Shown here piece after piece: positions 44,951-55,723 of a stretch of 64,000 nt of DNA (position 1 is the first letter of the stretch; the number at the start of each line of letters is the position of its first letter). The notes under the pieces are model-generated. The model was given only the letters and a program-made list of their open reading frames with translations, was not told the DNA's origin and did not search any database. The stretch spans positions 434,001 through 498,000 of the forward strand of contig QRDG01002511.1 of assembly GCA_012064385.1 (NCBI GenBank), given 5' to 3'. A program made the position numbers and the translations under genes. The stretch is from Puccinellia tenuiflora (Eukaryota > Streptophyta > Magnoliopsida > Poales > Poaceae).

Positions 44951-44962
44951 CTTATATATAGA
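44951..44962 (-). promoter_or_regulatory. TATA box for the putative secreted peptide gene
   Basis: The minus strand reads CTATATATAAGG, a near-ideal plant TATA box, with an ATG 65 bp downstream on the same strand. Confidence 0.45.
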
Positions 44963-44989
44963 ATACCATCCCGTGAAGAGTGTCAATTC

Positions 44990-45388
44990 AACTGACCCAC
45001 ATATGGATGCATGCGAAGCTGTGTCCAGTCAAATATATATGCATATACATACGAAAATAATGCAACCAGTGCAGCTTGTGTGGTACAGGAAAGAGAGCGG
45101 AAAATTCTGAAACACAAGCGACGACCAACAACTGGTTGCTTCTGAGCGAGTCTTCGCCTGATGCATCTACACGCTTTGGAAACTTTGAACGAGGTTGTGG
45201 TTGTGGATGTGAATCGTTTGTGATCACATATATACTAGCTAGCTTACAATGTTCCACTTGCAGTCATGTTTAATTTTATCATTTTTCTTGTCCTAAATTG
45301 AAGAACAAGATTGTGGAGTACAATTTTATCATTTTTCTTCTTCTAAATTCACAGATGTTGGAAATACATGGCAGCTCCGAGGATGGAC
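44990..45388. other. Unassigned DNA between the secreted-peptide promoter and CACTA-3
   Basis: No gene or repeat recognised. Contains ATATATGCATATACATA-type AT-rich sequence, probably part of the upstream region of the minus-strand gene. Confidence 0.3.
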
Positions 45389-45414
45389 CACTAGTTGGAA
45401 AGGGGGCAACGGTG

Positions 45415-45715
45415 CACCCCCTTTAGTACCGGTTGTAAAAAAACCGGTACTAAAGGGGGCATTAGCACCGGTTGTAGCGTGCCCCAAAGCCTTCAAACCT
45501 TTAGTACCGGTTGGTATTAACAACCGGTACCACTGAGAAGCCTTTAGTACCGGTTGTTCATGCCAACCGGTACTAAAGGGTTGGAGGCCCCGCGGCACAT
45601 GCGGCCGCGGTTGGTGGCCCCCACGGCCATCCCTTTAGTACCGGCTGTTCTAAACAACCGGTACTAAAGAGTAGCCTTTAGTACCGTTGGTTAGAACAGC
45701 CGGTACTAAAAAGGT
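45415..45715. repeat. Palindromic TTTAGTACCGGTT subterminal repeats of CACTA-3
   Basis: Five facing pairs of CTTTAGTACCGGTT and AACCGGTACTAAAG, each forming a hairpin of about 35-45 nt, plus single copies. These are the likely binding sites of element proteins. Confidence 0.85.
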
Positions 45716-45718
45716 TAT

Positions 45719-45728
45719 GCCTATATAT
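45719..45728 (+). promoter_or_regulatory. TATA-like promoter of CACTA-3
   Basis: CCTATATATC lies directly after the left subterminal repeats, followed by a C-rich leader (CTTCTTCCATCCC). This is the usual position of the element promoter. Confidence 0.5.
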
Positions 45729-46347
45729 CTTCTTCCATCCCGAGCCCAGCTCCATTTTTGAAGCAAACCGAGCCCAACTTAATTTTTCCTCTCTCCAAGC
45801 TCTAGTTCACCCCATTTATCTTCAACATTTGTCAAGATTTGTGACACCCTATACAAGGGTTAGCAACTTCTTCATCTTCTCTTCCGGCATTTCAAGTTTA
45901 GCTCATTTTCTTGCAAGTTTAGCTAGGTTGATTTTTGTAGTGCTTGCAAGGTGTTTGATGAAATGTCTAAGTTAGTGATTTCATTTATTTTATATGCATT
46001 TTAAGATAAATTAAAGTATAATTTGTGGTTTCATATAGTGTCATCCCGTCCCCTTCCTCACCGCCGTCGATCGCCCGCGCCGCTCCGTCACCAACACCAC
46101 CTCGGTGAGCCTCTTTTTTTATCTTTTATTTTAAAAAATGTTAGTTATATGATTTAAATGCATAATTATTTCTTGTATAATTTTCTTATGTTTTTTTATT
46201 TGTATAGTGTCATGGTTTTGATATCCGTCCCCGTCGGCCCTCGTCCGGTCTATGATTCGGATGTGGTATATTTTTATAACTATTTATTTTGTTTCGTGGT
46301 TATAACAATCATGCCGACCAACTTGTCATAGATATATTTTTATTTAG

Positions 46348-46596
46348 GAGGTAGTTGAACCGGAAATTCCAGCCGACCCTATTGTCGAGGTTTTAGAAAA
46401 AGAAAACAACGATTTGAAAGCAAAATTGAAGATAAGTGAAGATCTTCATCTCCAATGCCTGGAAGAGAAGATGGTATTGGACTTGAAGATTGCCGACATT
46501 GTTGATGCTCACGGGGTCGAGCTTGCCGACGTCGTCGCTGCTCACGAGATGAAGATGGATGCAATGCGTGTCAAGCTTAAAAAGATTAGAAAATAG
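46348..46596 (+). CDS. CACTA-3 coiled-coil exon (partial gene)
   Basis: After the acceptor TTATTTAG the frame 46348-46596 encodes 82 residues: EVVEPEIPADPIVEVLEKEN..., then heptad-rich KAKLKISEDLHLQCLEEKM, and ends DAMRVKLKKIRK before TAG. I recall a similar coiled-coil protein encoded upstream of the transposase in many grass CACTA elements. In those relatives the KIRK motif continues into a hydrophobic tail, so the stop here may truncate the product. Upstream exons may lie at about 46037-46103 (donor CTCG|GTGAGC) and 46208-46264 (donor TGTG|GTATAT), but I could not fix the start codon. The role is unknown. Confidence 0.45.
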   Translation, partial: EVVEPEIPADPIVEVLEKENNDLKAKLKISEDLHLQCLEEKMVLDLKIADIVDAHGVELADVVAAHEMKMDAMRVKLKKIRK

Positions 46597-46755
46597 GTCA
46601 TTAGTTCCGATTGATGTATGTTTCGTGAGAACTATGTATTACATTTGGGCACTACTCTACTTTGGTTTTAATGTGATGAAATTGTATTAATTAATTTGGT
46701 CACGTATCTCTATTCATTATTTAGCCGGTGTAATGGTTTTTGATGTATTCATGTA

Positions 46756-49700
46756 ATGCAGATGAGCCGAGAATGGATGTACGGTGATCGACGCCGTCCC
46801 GAGTTCATTGATGGCATGCATTGTTTTCTCGATGTGGTTAAGTTAAACAAGCTGAAGAATGGTTTTATGATTTGTCCATGTGATGAATGTCGGAATACGA
46901 GGAATTACCCAAGCGTAAGAACCATACACTCCCACCTGTTGCGACAAGGCTTCATGCCCAATTATTTTTGTTGGACCAAGCATGGAGAAAGAGGGGTTAT
47001 AATGGAAGACCCTGAAGAAGAGGATGATGACAACTATCCTGTGTTCTCTGAACACGGTGATACTACAATGGGGGAAGACGAAGTTGAGCATGAGGTCATT
47101 GTTGATCAGTCCGATGATGATGATGATCTTTGTCGGGTCATTCTTGATGAACAGATGAAGTACGGAAGTGAAAACGAGTGGTCGAAGTTGGAGCGCATGT
47201 TAGAGGATCAAAAAAAATTGTTGTACCCAAATTGTGAAGATGGCCAGAAAAAGCTGGGTACCACCCTGCAATTGCTGCAGTGGAAGGCAAAGAATGGAAT
47301 ATCTGACAAGGCATTTGAAGAGTTGCTACAAATATTTAAGAAGAGTCTTCCAAGGAATAATGAATTGCCCCACAATACATACGAAGCAAAGAAGATTGTC
47401 TGCCCTCTTGGATTAGAGGTGGAGAAGATACATGCATGCATCAATGACTGCATCCTCTACCGCGATGAGAAGTACGAGAATTTGAATGCATGCCCAATAT
47501 GCGGTGCATTGCGGTATAAGATCGGGCGAGATGACCCAGGTGATGTTGAGGGCGAGCATAGCCCCGGTAAGAGGGTTCCCGCGAAGGTGATGTGGTATGC
47601 TCCTATAATACCACGGTTGAAACGTTTGTTAAGAAACAAAGAGCATGCCAAGTTGTTGCGATGGCACAAAGAAGACCGTAAGGAAGATGAGATGCTGAGA
47701 CACCCCGCTGATGGGTCTCAGTGGAGAAACATCGACAATGCGTTTGGGGATTTTGCAGCTAACGCAAGGAACTTAAGGTTTGGTCTAAGTACAGATGGCT
47801 TGAATCCGTTTGGGGAGCAGAGCAGCAGTCATAGCACCTGGCCCGTGACTCTATGTATGTATAACCTTCCTCCTTGGTTGTGCATGAAGCAAAAGTATAT
47901 TATGATGCCAGTGCTTATCCAAGGCCCGAAGCAACCCGGCAACGACATTGATGTGTATCTGAGGCCATTAGTTGACGAACTTTTACAGTTGTGGTCTGAC
48001 AAAGGCGTACGTGTGTGGGATGAGTACAAACAGGAGGAATTTGGCCTACGAGCGTTGCTGTTTGTAACCATCAATGATTGGCCTGCTCTTAGTAACATTT
48101 CAGGACAGTCGAACAAGGGATACAATGCATGCACGCACTGTTTAGATAAGACTGACAATATATATTTAGGTAACAAGATTGTGTATCTGGGACATCGACG
48201 ATTTCTTCCAAACAGGCATCACGTAAGAAACAAAGGCAAGCATTTCAAAGGTGAGGCAGAAAACCAGACGAAGCCTACACGCCCCGATGGTGATGTTATA
48301 TATGGCATGATCAAGGATTTAGAATTAATCTTTGGAAAGGGTCCTGGCAGTCTATCTGTTCCGAAAGACGCAAACAAGCATGTACCCTTGTGGAAAAAGA
48401 AATCTATATTTTGGGATTTACCCTATTGGAAAATTCTAGAGGTTCGCTCTGCAATCGACGTGATGCACGTGACGAAAAATCTTTGCGTGAACCTGCTAAA
48501 TTTCTTAGGCGTGTATGGGAAGACGAAAGATACAACGGATGCACTGCAGGACCAGCAACGTACGCACGAAAGAGACAACCAGAATCCAGAGAAGTATCAA
48601 GGTACTGCCAGCTACGCTCTTACCAAAGAAGAGAAGGAGATCTTTTTTCAAGTCCTGAGCAGTATCAAGGTCCTTTCTGGCTACTCGTCGAATATAAAGG
48701 GAATAATAAACATGGCAGAGAAAAAGTTCCAAAAGCTGAAGTCTCATGACTGCCATGTGATTATGACACAATTACTTCCGGTTGCATTGAGTGGGCTTCT
48801 ACCGGAAAACGTTCGAGTACCCATTGTGAAGCTATGTGCGTTCCTCAATGCAATTTCTCAGAAGGTAATCGATCCAGCAACTCTACCAAGTTTACAGAAG
48901 GGTGTGGTCCAATGTATTGTCAGCTTCGAGTTGGTGTTTCCACCATCCTTCTTCAATATTATGACACACCTCATAGTTCACCTAGTCGAAGAGATTTCCA
49001 TTCTTGGTCCTGTATTTCTACACAACATGTTCCCCTTTGAGAGGTTAATGGGAGTCTTAAAGAAATACTTTCATAACCGTGCTAGGCCAGAAGCAAGCAT
49101 GTCCAAGGGCTATGGAACAGAGGGGGTCATTGAGTTTTGTGTTGACTTTATTCCTGATCTTAAGCCTATCGGTGTTGCTCAATCGTGCCATGAGGGGATA
49201 CTGCGTGGAAAAGGCACGCTAGAAAAGAAAGCAACAAGAAGTATGGACAGGCATTCTTTCACTCAAGCACACTACACAGTTCTGCAAAATTCCAGATTGG
49301 TGGCTCCGTATATCGTGAAACACATGGATATTTTACGCTCCGAATACCCGGAGCAGACTAACTTCTAGATTAAAGGAAAGCACGTGGAAACTTTCGGCAG
49401 TTGGTTGCGTACACATCTCATTAATAACACCACTGTTGGAGATGAGCTATACTTGTTGGCCAATTCACCATCTTCGACTATATTGACTTTCCAAGGGTAC
49501 GAGATAAATGGGAATACATTTTACACAGAAACCCAAGACAAAAAGAGCAGTAACCAAAACAGTGGTGTCCGCTTTGATGCAATAAACAACGATGGGACAA
49601 AGGACACATATTATGGTTGCATACAGCAGATATGGGAACTTGACTATGGACCTTCTTTTAAGATCCCTTTATTTCGGTGCAAATGGGTCAACCTGGAAGG

Positions 49701-50088
49701 CGGGGTAGAGATGGACCGGCGGTACGGAATGACTACAGTGGATCTCAACAATCTTGGGTACCACACCGAGCCATTCGTCCTAGCCAATGATGTGGCTCGT
49801 GCTTTCTATGTGACGGACATGTCTTCCAGACCGAAAAAAAGAAAAGATAAGCGAGCCGATACATCATGTGATCAGCCAAAGCGCCACATAGTTCTTTCAG
49901 GGAAAAGAAACATCGTGGGAGTGGAGGACAAGACAGACATGTCAGAAGATTACAATAAGTTTAATGAAATTCCGCCCTTCAAAGTGAAAACTGACACAAG
50001 CATCGTGTTAAATGATGAAGATTGTCCATGGCTACAGCGCAATCAGAAGAAAGGGACACACACGAAGAAAAAAGTGAACACTAGATAG
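46756..50088 (+). pseudogene. CACTA-3 TNP2-like transposase, full length but for one in-frame TAG
   Basis: An open frame of 870 codons starts at 46756 (MQMSREWMYGDRRRPEF). It covers an N-terminal transposase-associated domain with a Cys-rich finger (MICPCDECRNTRNY, residues about 38-52), an acidic linker (about 90-130), the Transposase_21 core and a DUF4218-type domain. Core motifs are the Cys pair NACPICGALRY, LSTDGLNPFGEQSSSHSTWPV, CTHCLDKT and SAIDVMHVTKNLCVNLL. The DUF4218-type motifs are LKSHDCHVIMTQLLPVAL and MFPFERLMGVLKKYF. A TAG at 49366-49368 interrupts it. The next codons continue in the same frame to 50088 with a DUF4216-type domain (VETFGSWLRTHL, TFQGYEINGNTFYTETQDKKS, GCIQQIWELDYGPSF). 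A W codon (TGG) at this place in relatives, from memory, would make this a single G-to-A change. The copy is nearly intact. Confidence 0.88.
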
Positions 50089-50155
50089 GGATGTTGTTGG
50101 TGATGTGTAGTAATTAATGTATTAAACCTTTTATCAAATGCACACGGTTTCCCCG

Positions 50156-50216
50156 TCATACAGCCCAACGGTGGCTCGTGAGTGCCTGCATATCAAATGC
50201 ACCGTTGGGCTATATG
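50156..50216. repeat. Inverted repeat in the CACTA-3 3' region
   Basis: TCATACAGCCCAACGGTG (50156-50173) and CACCGTTGGGCTATATGA (50199-50216) form an 18-bp stem with one mismatch and a 25-nt loop, about 70 bp after the transposase stop. Confidence 0.75.
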
Positions 50217-50596
50217 ACCGGAATCCGAATGATTTGTATTCGGTCGATGAACTGAAGTATTTTGTAGATAGAACAAAACACACGGGCATTCGATCCAAGC
50301 AGCGGCAAGACTTCTCTGATGATCTGCAATCGTCCCAACAAGTGTTGGGGATATACTAGATCATCAAAGAAGCCCTTGCCGCTGGTTCCGAAAAGTGTTA
50401 CATATCATCACAGTTGATGGCTGTGAAGTGTACTCCTACCTCTCTTATAGACATGCCTCTCCGAGTGATCCCTCCGGTTGGATATTTATATCTGGCAACT
50501 TTTCACCTTTTTAGTCCCGGTTGGTAGCTAGAACTAGGACTAAAGGAGCGTTGATATGTGTGCCTTATCTTCATCTTTTTAGTACCGGTTGGTAGC

Positions 50597-50905
50597 GCTT
50601 CTGATCCAACGGCTCACAAGCGTTCGAAGGAAACACACGATCCGTGTGCTTCAGATCCAACGGCTCATAAGCGCTCGAAAGAAACACACGATCTATGTGC
50701 TTCTGATCCAACGGCTCACGAGCGCTCGAAGGAAACACACGATCCGTGTGCTTCCGATCCAACGGCTCATAAGCGCTCGAAAGAAACACACGATCCGTGT
50801 GCTTCTGATCCAACGGCTCACAAGCGCTCGAAGGAAACACACGATCCGTGTGCTTCCGATCCAACGGCTCATAAGCACTCGAAGGAAACACACGATCCAT
50901 GTGCA
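50597..50905. repeat. 51-bp tandem repeat, six units, dimeric organisation
   Basis: GATCCAACGG starts at 50603, 50654, 50705, 50756, 50807 and 50858, exactly 51 bp apart. Odd units carry CTCACAAGCG/GAAGG and even units CTCATAAGCG/GAAAG, so the real period is a 102-bp dimer repeated three times. Each unit holds the palindrome CACACGATCCGTGTG. Because 51 is a multiple of three, frames stay open (for example SDPTAHKRSKETHDPCA repeated on the plus strand); I do not consider this a gene. Confidence 0.9.
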
Positions 50906-50965
50906 CCGTTGGAGCTCAAATTTAATAATTAATGTATTAAACCTTTTACCAAATGCACACGGTTT

Positions 50966-51480
50966 CAATTTTTGTTTCAATTTTTTGATGATATGGATTT
51001 AAATCTATATCAAATTTACTCAAATCATCCATTTGAAATTTGAATATATTCAACATAGTCAAATTTGGAAATAACCAGTAGCAATAGATTCTATATGTCC
51101 AGGGCCTAAGTTTGATATAAAGTTTGTCAAATTTGGACAGTTGAATCAATAGATATAAAACAAATCATAAAAAGATATGATTTTCATAAATATTGAAACA
51201 ATTAAACTAAGTATAAAAGAAAAATAAAATAGAGCAGAAAAATTCATATTAAAAGCATTTTTAGAAATTCAAATTATATAAAAAACAATAAAACATGCAT
51301 TTTGTTTCAATTTTTTGATGATATAGATTTAAATCTATGTCAAATTTACTCAAATTATCCATTTGAAATTTGAATACATTCAACATAGTCAAATTTGAAA
51401 ATAACCAGTAGCAAAGATTCTACATGTCCAGGGCTTAAGTTTGATATAAAGTTTGTCAAATTTGGACAATTAAATCAATA
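50966..51480. repeat. Direct repeat of about 185 bp in the CACTA-3 right region
   Basis: Copies at about 50966-51160 and 51298-51481 share TTTTGTTTCAATTTTTTGAT, TCAAATTTACTCAAAT, CATTCAACATAGTCAAATTT and CATGTCCAGGGC or TATGTCCAGGGC. About 140 bp of AT-rich DNA separates them. Confidence 0.75.
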
Positions 51481-51532
51481 GAATAAAGAAATCAGGAAAA
51501 AGAACAAAGAAAAAAGAAATTCCAAAAAATAC

Positions 51533-52440
51533 CTTTAGTACCGATTGCAGAAACTAACCGGTACAAAAGGGTTGTTTCGCGCGCGGGAATTCGCGCGGCC
51601 GAAAAAAGACCTTTAGTACCGGTTGCAAATACCAACCGGTATTAAAGGGGGTCTTTTGTACCGGTTGGTATGTGCAACCGGTACTAAAGGCGTTTTTGTA
51701 TATAACGCGGCCGTTTCTTCCACTTAGCAGAAATCGATCCGTTGCTCCTCCACGAACCTCTGCTCCGGCCGGCGAAGCCCTACGAAAATTTGAAGCCGCC
51801 GCCACGCTCCGGCCTCCGCCGCGCCCCCGTCATCGCGCGCTCCTGCTCCGGCGGCCGTTGCGCGCCCTGATCCGGCCCCCCTACGCCGCGCCCCCCGCCA
51901 CTGCGGACGCCCTCCACCACGCCCCTCCACGAAGTCGACGGCGCCGCCGCACTCCGCCACGCGGCCCGGCCTCGACGCCGCCCTCCGCCGCGCCCCTCCA
52001 CGCCATCGACCGCGCGCCCAGCACCGACGTCGCCCCTCCGCCGCACCCTCCATGCGCCTCCTACACCGGCCTCCACCGCCATGCCTCCTCCACCGCCGCC
52101 ACGCCTCCACGCGCCTCCTCCACCGCCGCGCCCACGCGCCTCCTCCACCGGCCTCCTCGGCCACACCTCCACAAACGCATTTGAGGTTTTTTTTCATTTT
52201 TAGTAAAGTTTAAGTTTTGTTTAGCTTATTATTGTTTAGGTTATTATAGGTTATGAATTTTTAGTGTAGCAATTTTGAAAGTTAGCAATTTTGAAAGTTT
52301 AGCAATTTTGAAACTTAGCAATTTTGTTTAGATTATTTTAGGTTATTATTAGTGTAGCAATTTTGTTAGAAATATTGCTAAGTCATTTAGATAACATAGT
52401 AAAGTTTGAAATATTGCTAAGTTTGTAATATTGCTAAGTC
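51533..52440 (+). mobile_element. CACTA left-end-like fragment (subterminal motifs, TATA, GC-rich leader)
   Basis: TTTAGTACCGG motifs (51533-51690), a TATA-like TGTATATAACG at about 51698 and a GC-rich leader (51720-52165) are followed by an AT-rich stretch with repeats of TAGCAATTTTG (52265-52360). This order mirrors the left end and leader of CACTA elements and not a right end. It is therefore probably a truncated copy of a CACTA-3 relative, cut at about 52440 by the neighbouring LTR. The long frames in the GC-rich block are compositional. Confidence 0.45.
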
Positions 52441-54907
52441 TTGGATCAGCGGAAAATAAATCGGGTCCTAGGCGACACTAGCAGAACAAATCACCACGAT
52501 TGGCCTTCCGCCGGTGCCTTATCTTTATTAAGGTATTCCCATCGCAACAGAAAGTAAAGATTACCATTTTAGTTGAGCCTAGCTAACATGTTAACAAGAC
52601 TAGACAAAAAGATAACAGGACTGAAGCAAAGCACCTAAGCATGCACTACGACTCGCAAGGCCAACAAGGTAAACAAGCAACAGGGTAATAGGATGTGGGG
52701 GGTGGTGGCATATCATGGCTGCAAGGGAAACATGCATCTAGGATCGAGACACAAGCATCATGACATAAGGATAGCAAGGATCAAAAGATAGGACGAGTAA
52801 GAGACAGAAAACAAGCAAAGATAGCAAGGGAGTATCACTTGCCTGCAATCCGGTAGAGGTAGCAGAACCTGTCGTTGCTCACATCAACTCAACGTCCTAT
52901 TCCCGAAGAAGCAACAAACACTGGACAACGGAAAAGATGCATTTTACTACTACGGCAAAAGAAGCGGCATGTTGATGACATGATGCATGACAAATTAAAG
53001 GTTGTCCAATTTTATTCCCTAACACATGGCAAAAGCATTTTAAATGGGATCGGTGCACAATAGATGCACCGGACAAACTCCATAATTAAATTGATTTAAT
53101 TCGACTAAATGGACAAAGGTGCGATGTTAATTAATGATGCATGATTTTATAAGATACGGATATATTGTATAGGATTAGGGTTGGGGTCACACATCGGAAA
53201 CGAGGAACTTCGGATTTGGGACCACCGTCTTCGGATCGTAGTCGAAGTAGCCGTTGTAGTCGAAGTAGCCAAAGTAGTCGTTCATCCGGAGTCGGAGTAG
53301 TCGAGGTAGTCGACGTTGGGGAAGTACTCGTACTCGGGTCGTCGTCGTGGCGGACCTTGTCATTCCGGGCTTCGGGGTCAACGGGGTTCACGGCATCGGG
53401 GAATTTGGCGGGTTCCGGTCGGGGTAGACCTTGGCGTATCCGTCTTCAGACATCGGTCGGAGAACTCAGATTCACGGAGCAGAGAACTTGGCGCATCCAC
53501 GGTCGTCGTCCTTGTCGTAGCACGGCACCGGAGACGGAAACGGGGAAACTCGGCCTTCACGGTGCTTCACGACGGGGAAATGGAGAACTTGGCATCGGGG
53601 ATGCTTCACGACGGGAACGGAATCGGGGAACCGGATTCACGACGGGAAACCGGGAACGGGGCACTTGCGGGTTCCCGTCGGGAAACATCGGGGAACACGG
53701 ACGGAGACGGGGATCGCAGCACCGGGTCGGGACGGACGCAGAGACGGCCACGACGGCGGGACAGCAGCTCGAAGACGCGCATCGGAGACAAGCCGTCGGG
53801 GACAGGCACAGAAGCGAGCACGTCAACTCGGAGACGGAACGCGTCACGACAGCAGCACGCAGGGGACGTGCACGGACACGGGGATGCTCGGGGAGGCCAG
53901 AGCTAGAGGGAGCTGCGGATAGGGGGCTCGAGGGAGGAGGGGCCGCACGGGAAGGTGGAGAAGGGGCCGGCGCGAGCTGGAGGGCGAGGTCGAGGAGAGG
54001 GAGGCGACGGGAGCAAGCTGCAGGCGTGGGAGGTGGGGACGGACCTCGGGGAGGCGCGGGTGGAGGCCGGCCGGACCGGAGAAGAGCACCGCGGCGGCGG
54101 CTCGGCCGGGAGGACGAGGGCGTGGTGCGGGGACGAGGTAGGAGGAGGAGGCGGGGGTAGAGGGGCAGCGGCCATGGCCGGCGTGGCCGAGCCGTGGCCG
54201 GAGCGAGACGGTCGACAGCCATGGGGAGCTCGGGTGGAGGAGAGACGCGGGGGGGGGGGGGGGGGGGGGAGAGGAAGGAGGGAGTGCAGGGGCGCCGGGG
54301 AGAGGTGGGGAGGAGCTGCCGGCCGGAGCAGGGAAGGCTCGTCCGGGGGCTGCCGGAGCTGGGGGTGAGCGGAGCGGCTCGGGTGCGTGAGGTGCGGATG
54401 CGAGGTGGGGATCGATGGAGAGAGCACGGGAGGAAGGAGGAGGAAGCAGCCACGGGAAGGGATGGGAAAAAAAAGAAAAAGAAAAAGAGGGAAGAAGAAA
54501 AAGGGGCTAAAAGAAAAAAAAGGCCCCCTTTTGAGAGGTGAAAGGACCCGATTGCGAAAAACAGAAAGGAAGGGAGGGTGGCTGCAAGGTCCCAGGGGGT
54601 GGGAAAGGAAAAACCCAGGGGAAACCCTAGGGTTTGGGGGTTAGGTGGGCTTGGGCTGGTGGGCTACTCTCTCGCGTTCTCAAAACATTTTTTTATTTGC
54701 AAAAATTTAATTTGGCAAATAATTTTCAAAAACGGAGACGACTGTCTCGGTCAAAATATTTTCCGACAATTTTAGAAAAATAAAATAGGTTTTAATAAAA
54801 ATATTTTTTGCAGACAAAAACATGCGATGCGATGATGCTGATGTCATGATGATGCAAAAACAAAAACAAACAAAAATCTAATTTGGGGAAAAACCCCCGG
54901 CATTACA
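52441..54907 (-). repeat. Gypsy-type LTR, minus strand, far end truncated or unresolved
   Basis: On the minus strand it starts TGTAATGCCGGGGG at 54907 and runs about 2.4 kb: AT-rich, then a long GC-rich region (54650-53170), then mixed sequence to about 52441. The GC-rich part carries an almost pure G run (54249-54269) and GGGAA/CGGGG-rich low-complexity sequence at 53390-53760. It interrupts an Athila-type gag at 54908, so it inserted into that older element. No clear CA end, primer-binding site or target duplication is visible on the left. The many long frames on both strands between 53165 and 54645 follow from GC content. Confidence 0.5.
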
Positions 54908-55419
54908 AAAGAGTGTAATATGGTCCATTCATTAACCCCATGTGAAGGACAAGTTCTAAGCATGAGTTTTATCCTATCCCAAGCCATAGCAACATGTTCA
55001 TTTTCATTTTGCCTAAAAGAAAGGATATTGTTTCTATTTTGCAAAATTTTAATAGGAGGATAATATTTCTTAATGAAATCTTCTTTTAGATCACTCCAAG
55101 AATTAATACTATCAGTCGGTAGTGAATGCAACCATTCTTTAGCTTTTCCTCTAAGTGAGAAAGGAAATAATTTATGTTTTAGAATATCACTTTCCACATT
55201 TTTAAATTTTTGCATGTCACATATTTTAATAAAATCATGAAGATGCATAGAGGCATCCTCCATAGCACTACCGCCAAATTGTTCCCTAGTTATCAAGTTC
55301 AACAAACTAGGACTTACTTCATAGCTCTCAGCTGTTATCTCAGGTGTGGCAATGGTCCTAGCAATAAAATGATCATTTGGAGTGTTTCTGTAGTCACACA
55401 ACTTAGTTCTTTCACCCAT
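54908..55419 (-). pseudogene. Athila-type Gypsy gag, N-terminal part, cut by LTR insertion
   Basis: ATG 55419, MGERTKLCDYRNTPNDHF. The frame includes FGGSAMEDASMHLHDFIKIC, SLRGKAKEWLHSLP and the motif DLKEDFIKKYYPP, characteristic of Athila-type Gag. The protein breaks at NEWTILHSF where the LTR beginning at 54907 interrupts it; the last residues of the open frame are LTR-derived. The 170 residues left are about the first third of a Gag of this type. No polymerase remains in the window. Confidence 0.8.
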
Positions 55420-55723
55420 TGTAGCAGGTTTTTATGTGTTTTTAATTTTTTTATGCAAAACTGAAAATAAAATGACACTAAACAATGGAAACCGAATTAT
55501 GCAATGCAACACAAAATGCAAAACTGAAAATAAAATATGGAAACCGAAATAACAAGATGATATGCAAGACAAAAACAAAACAAAATAAAATGATTTGTAG
55601 GTAAAGATGGATAAGATGATGCTCACTTAGGTGCAACCTCACCAAGCTTAGGTGTTAGCCCAAGTTGGTGATGAAGTTGACTTTGTTGTGAGACACTCCT
55701 TGGATAAATCTTTACAGCCATGA

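Larger units (their letters stand above)
45389..51710 (+). mobile_element. CACTA-3, a different CACTA family (TTTAGTACCGG subterminal repeats); right end unclear
   Basis: The left end CACTAGTTGGAAAGGGGG at 45389 is followed by palindromic TTTAGTACCGGTT repeats, a TATA box, a coiled-coil exon, a TNP2-like transposase frame (46756-50088) and further TTTAGTACCGG motifs at 50507-50595 and 51533-51690. The family differs from CACTA-1/2 in termini, subterminal motif and transposase sequence. I could not find a matching ...CTAGTG right terminus, so the right boundary is an estimate and no target duplication can be shown. The base triplet before the left end is GAC. Confidence 0.75.

Noticed and set aside
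50558..50932. 124-codon frame with repeats of SDPTAHKRSKETHDPCA
   Set aside because: Open because the repeat length is a multiple of three. It lies in the CACTA-3 subterminal region, and all three phases are similarly open.
51672..52197. Frames of 130-170 codons on both strands
   Set aside because: Same compositional effect in a GC-rich CACTA leader fragment; no conserved motif.
53165..54541. 331-codon plus-strand and 298-codon minus-strand frames
   Set aside because: Both lie in the GC-rich part of a Gypsy LTR, overlap each other and contain only low-complexity Arg/Gly or Pro/Ser sequence.
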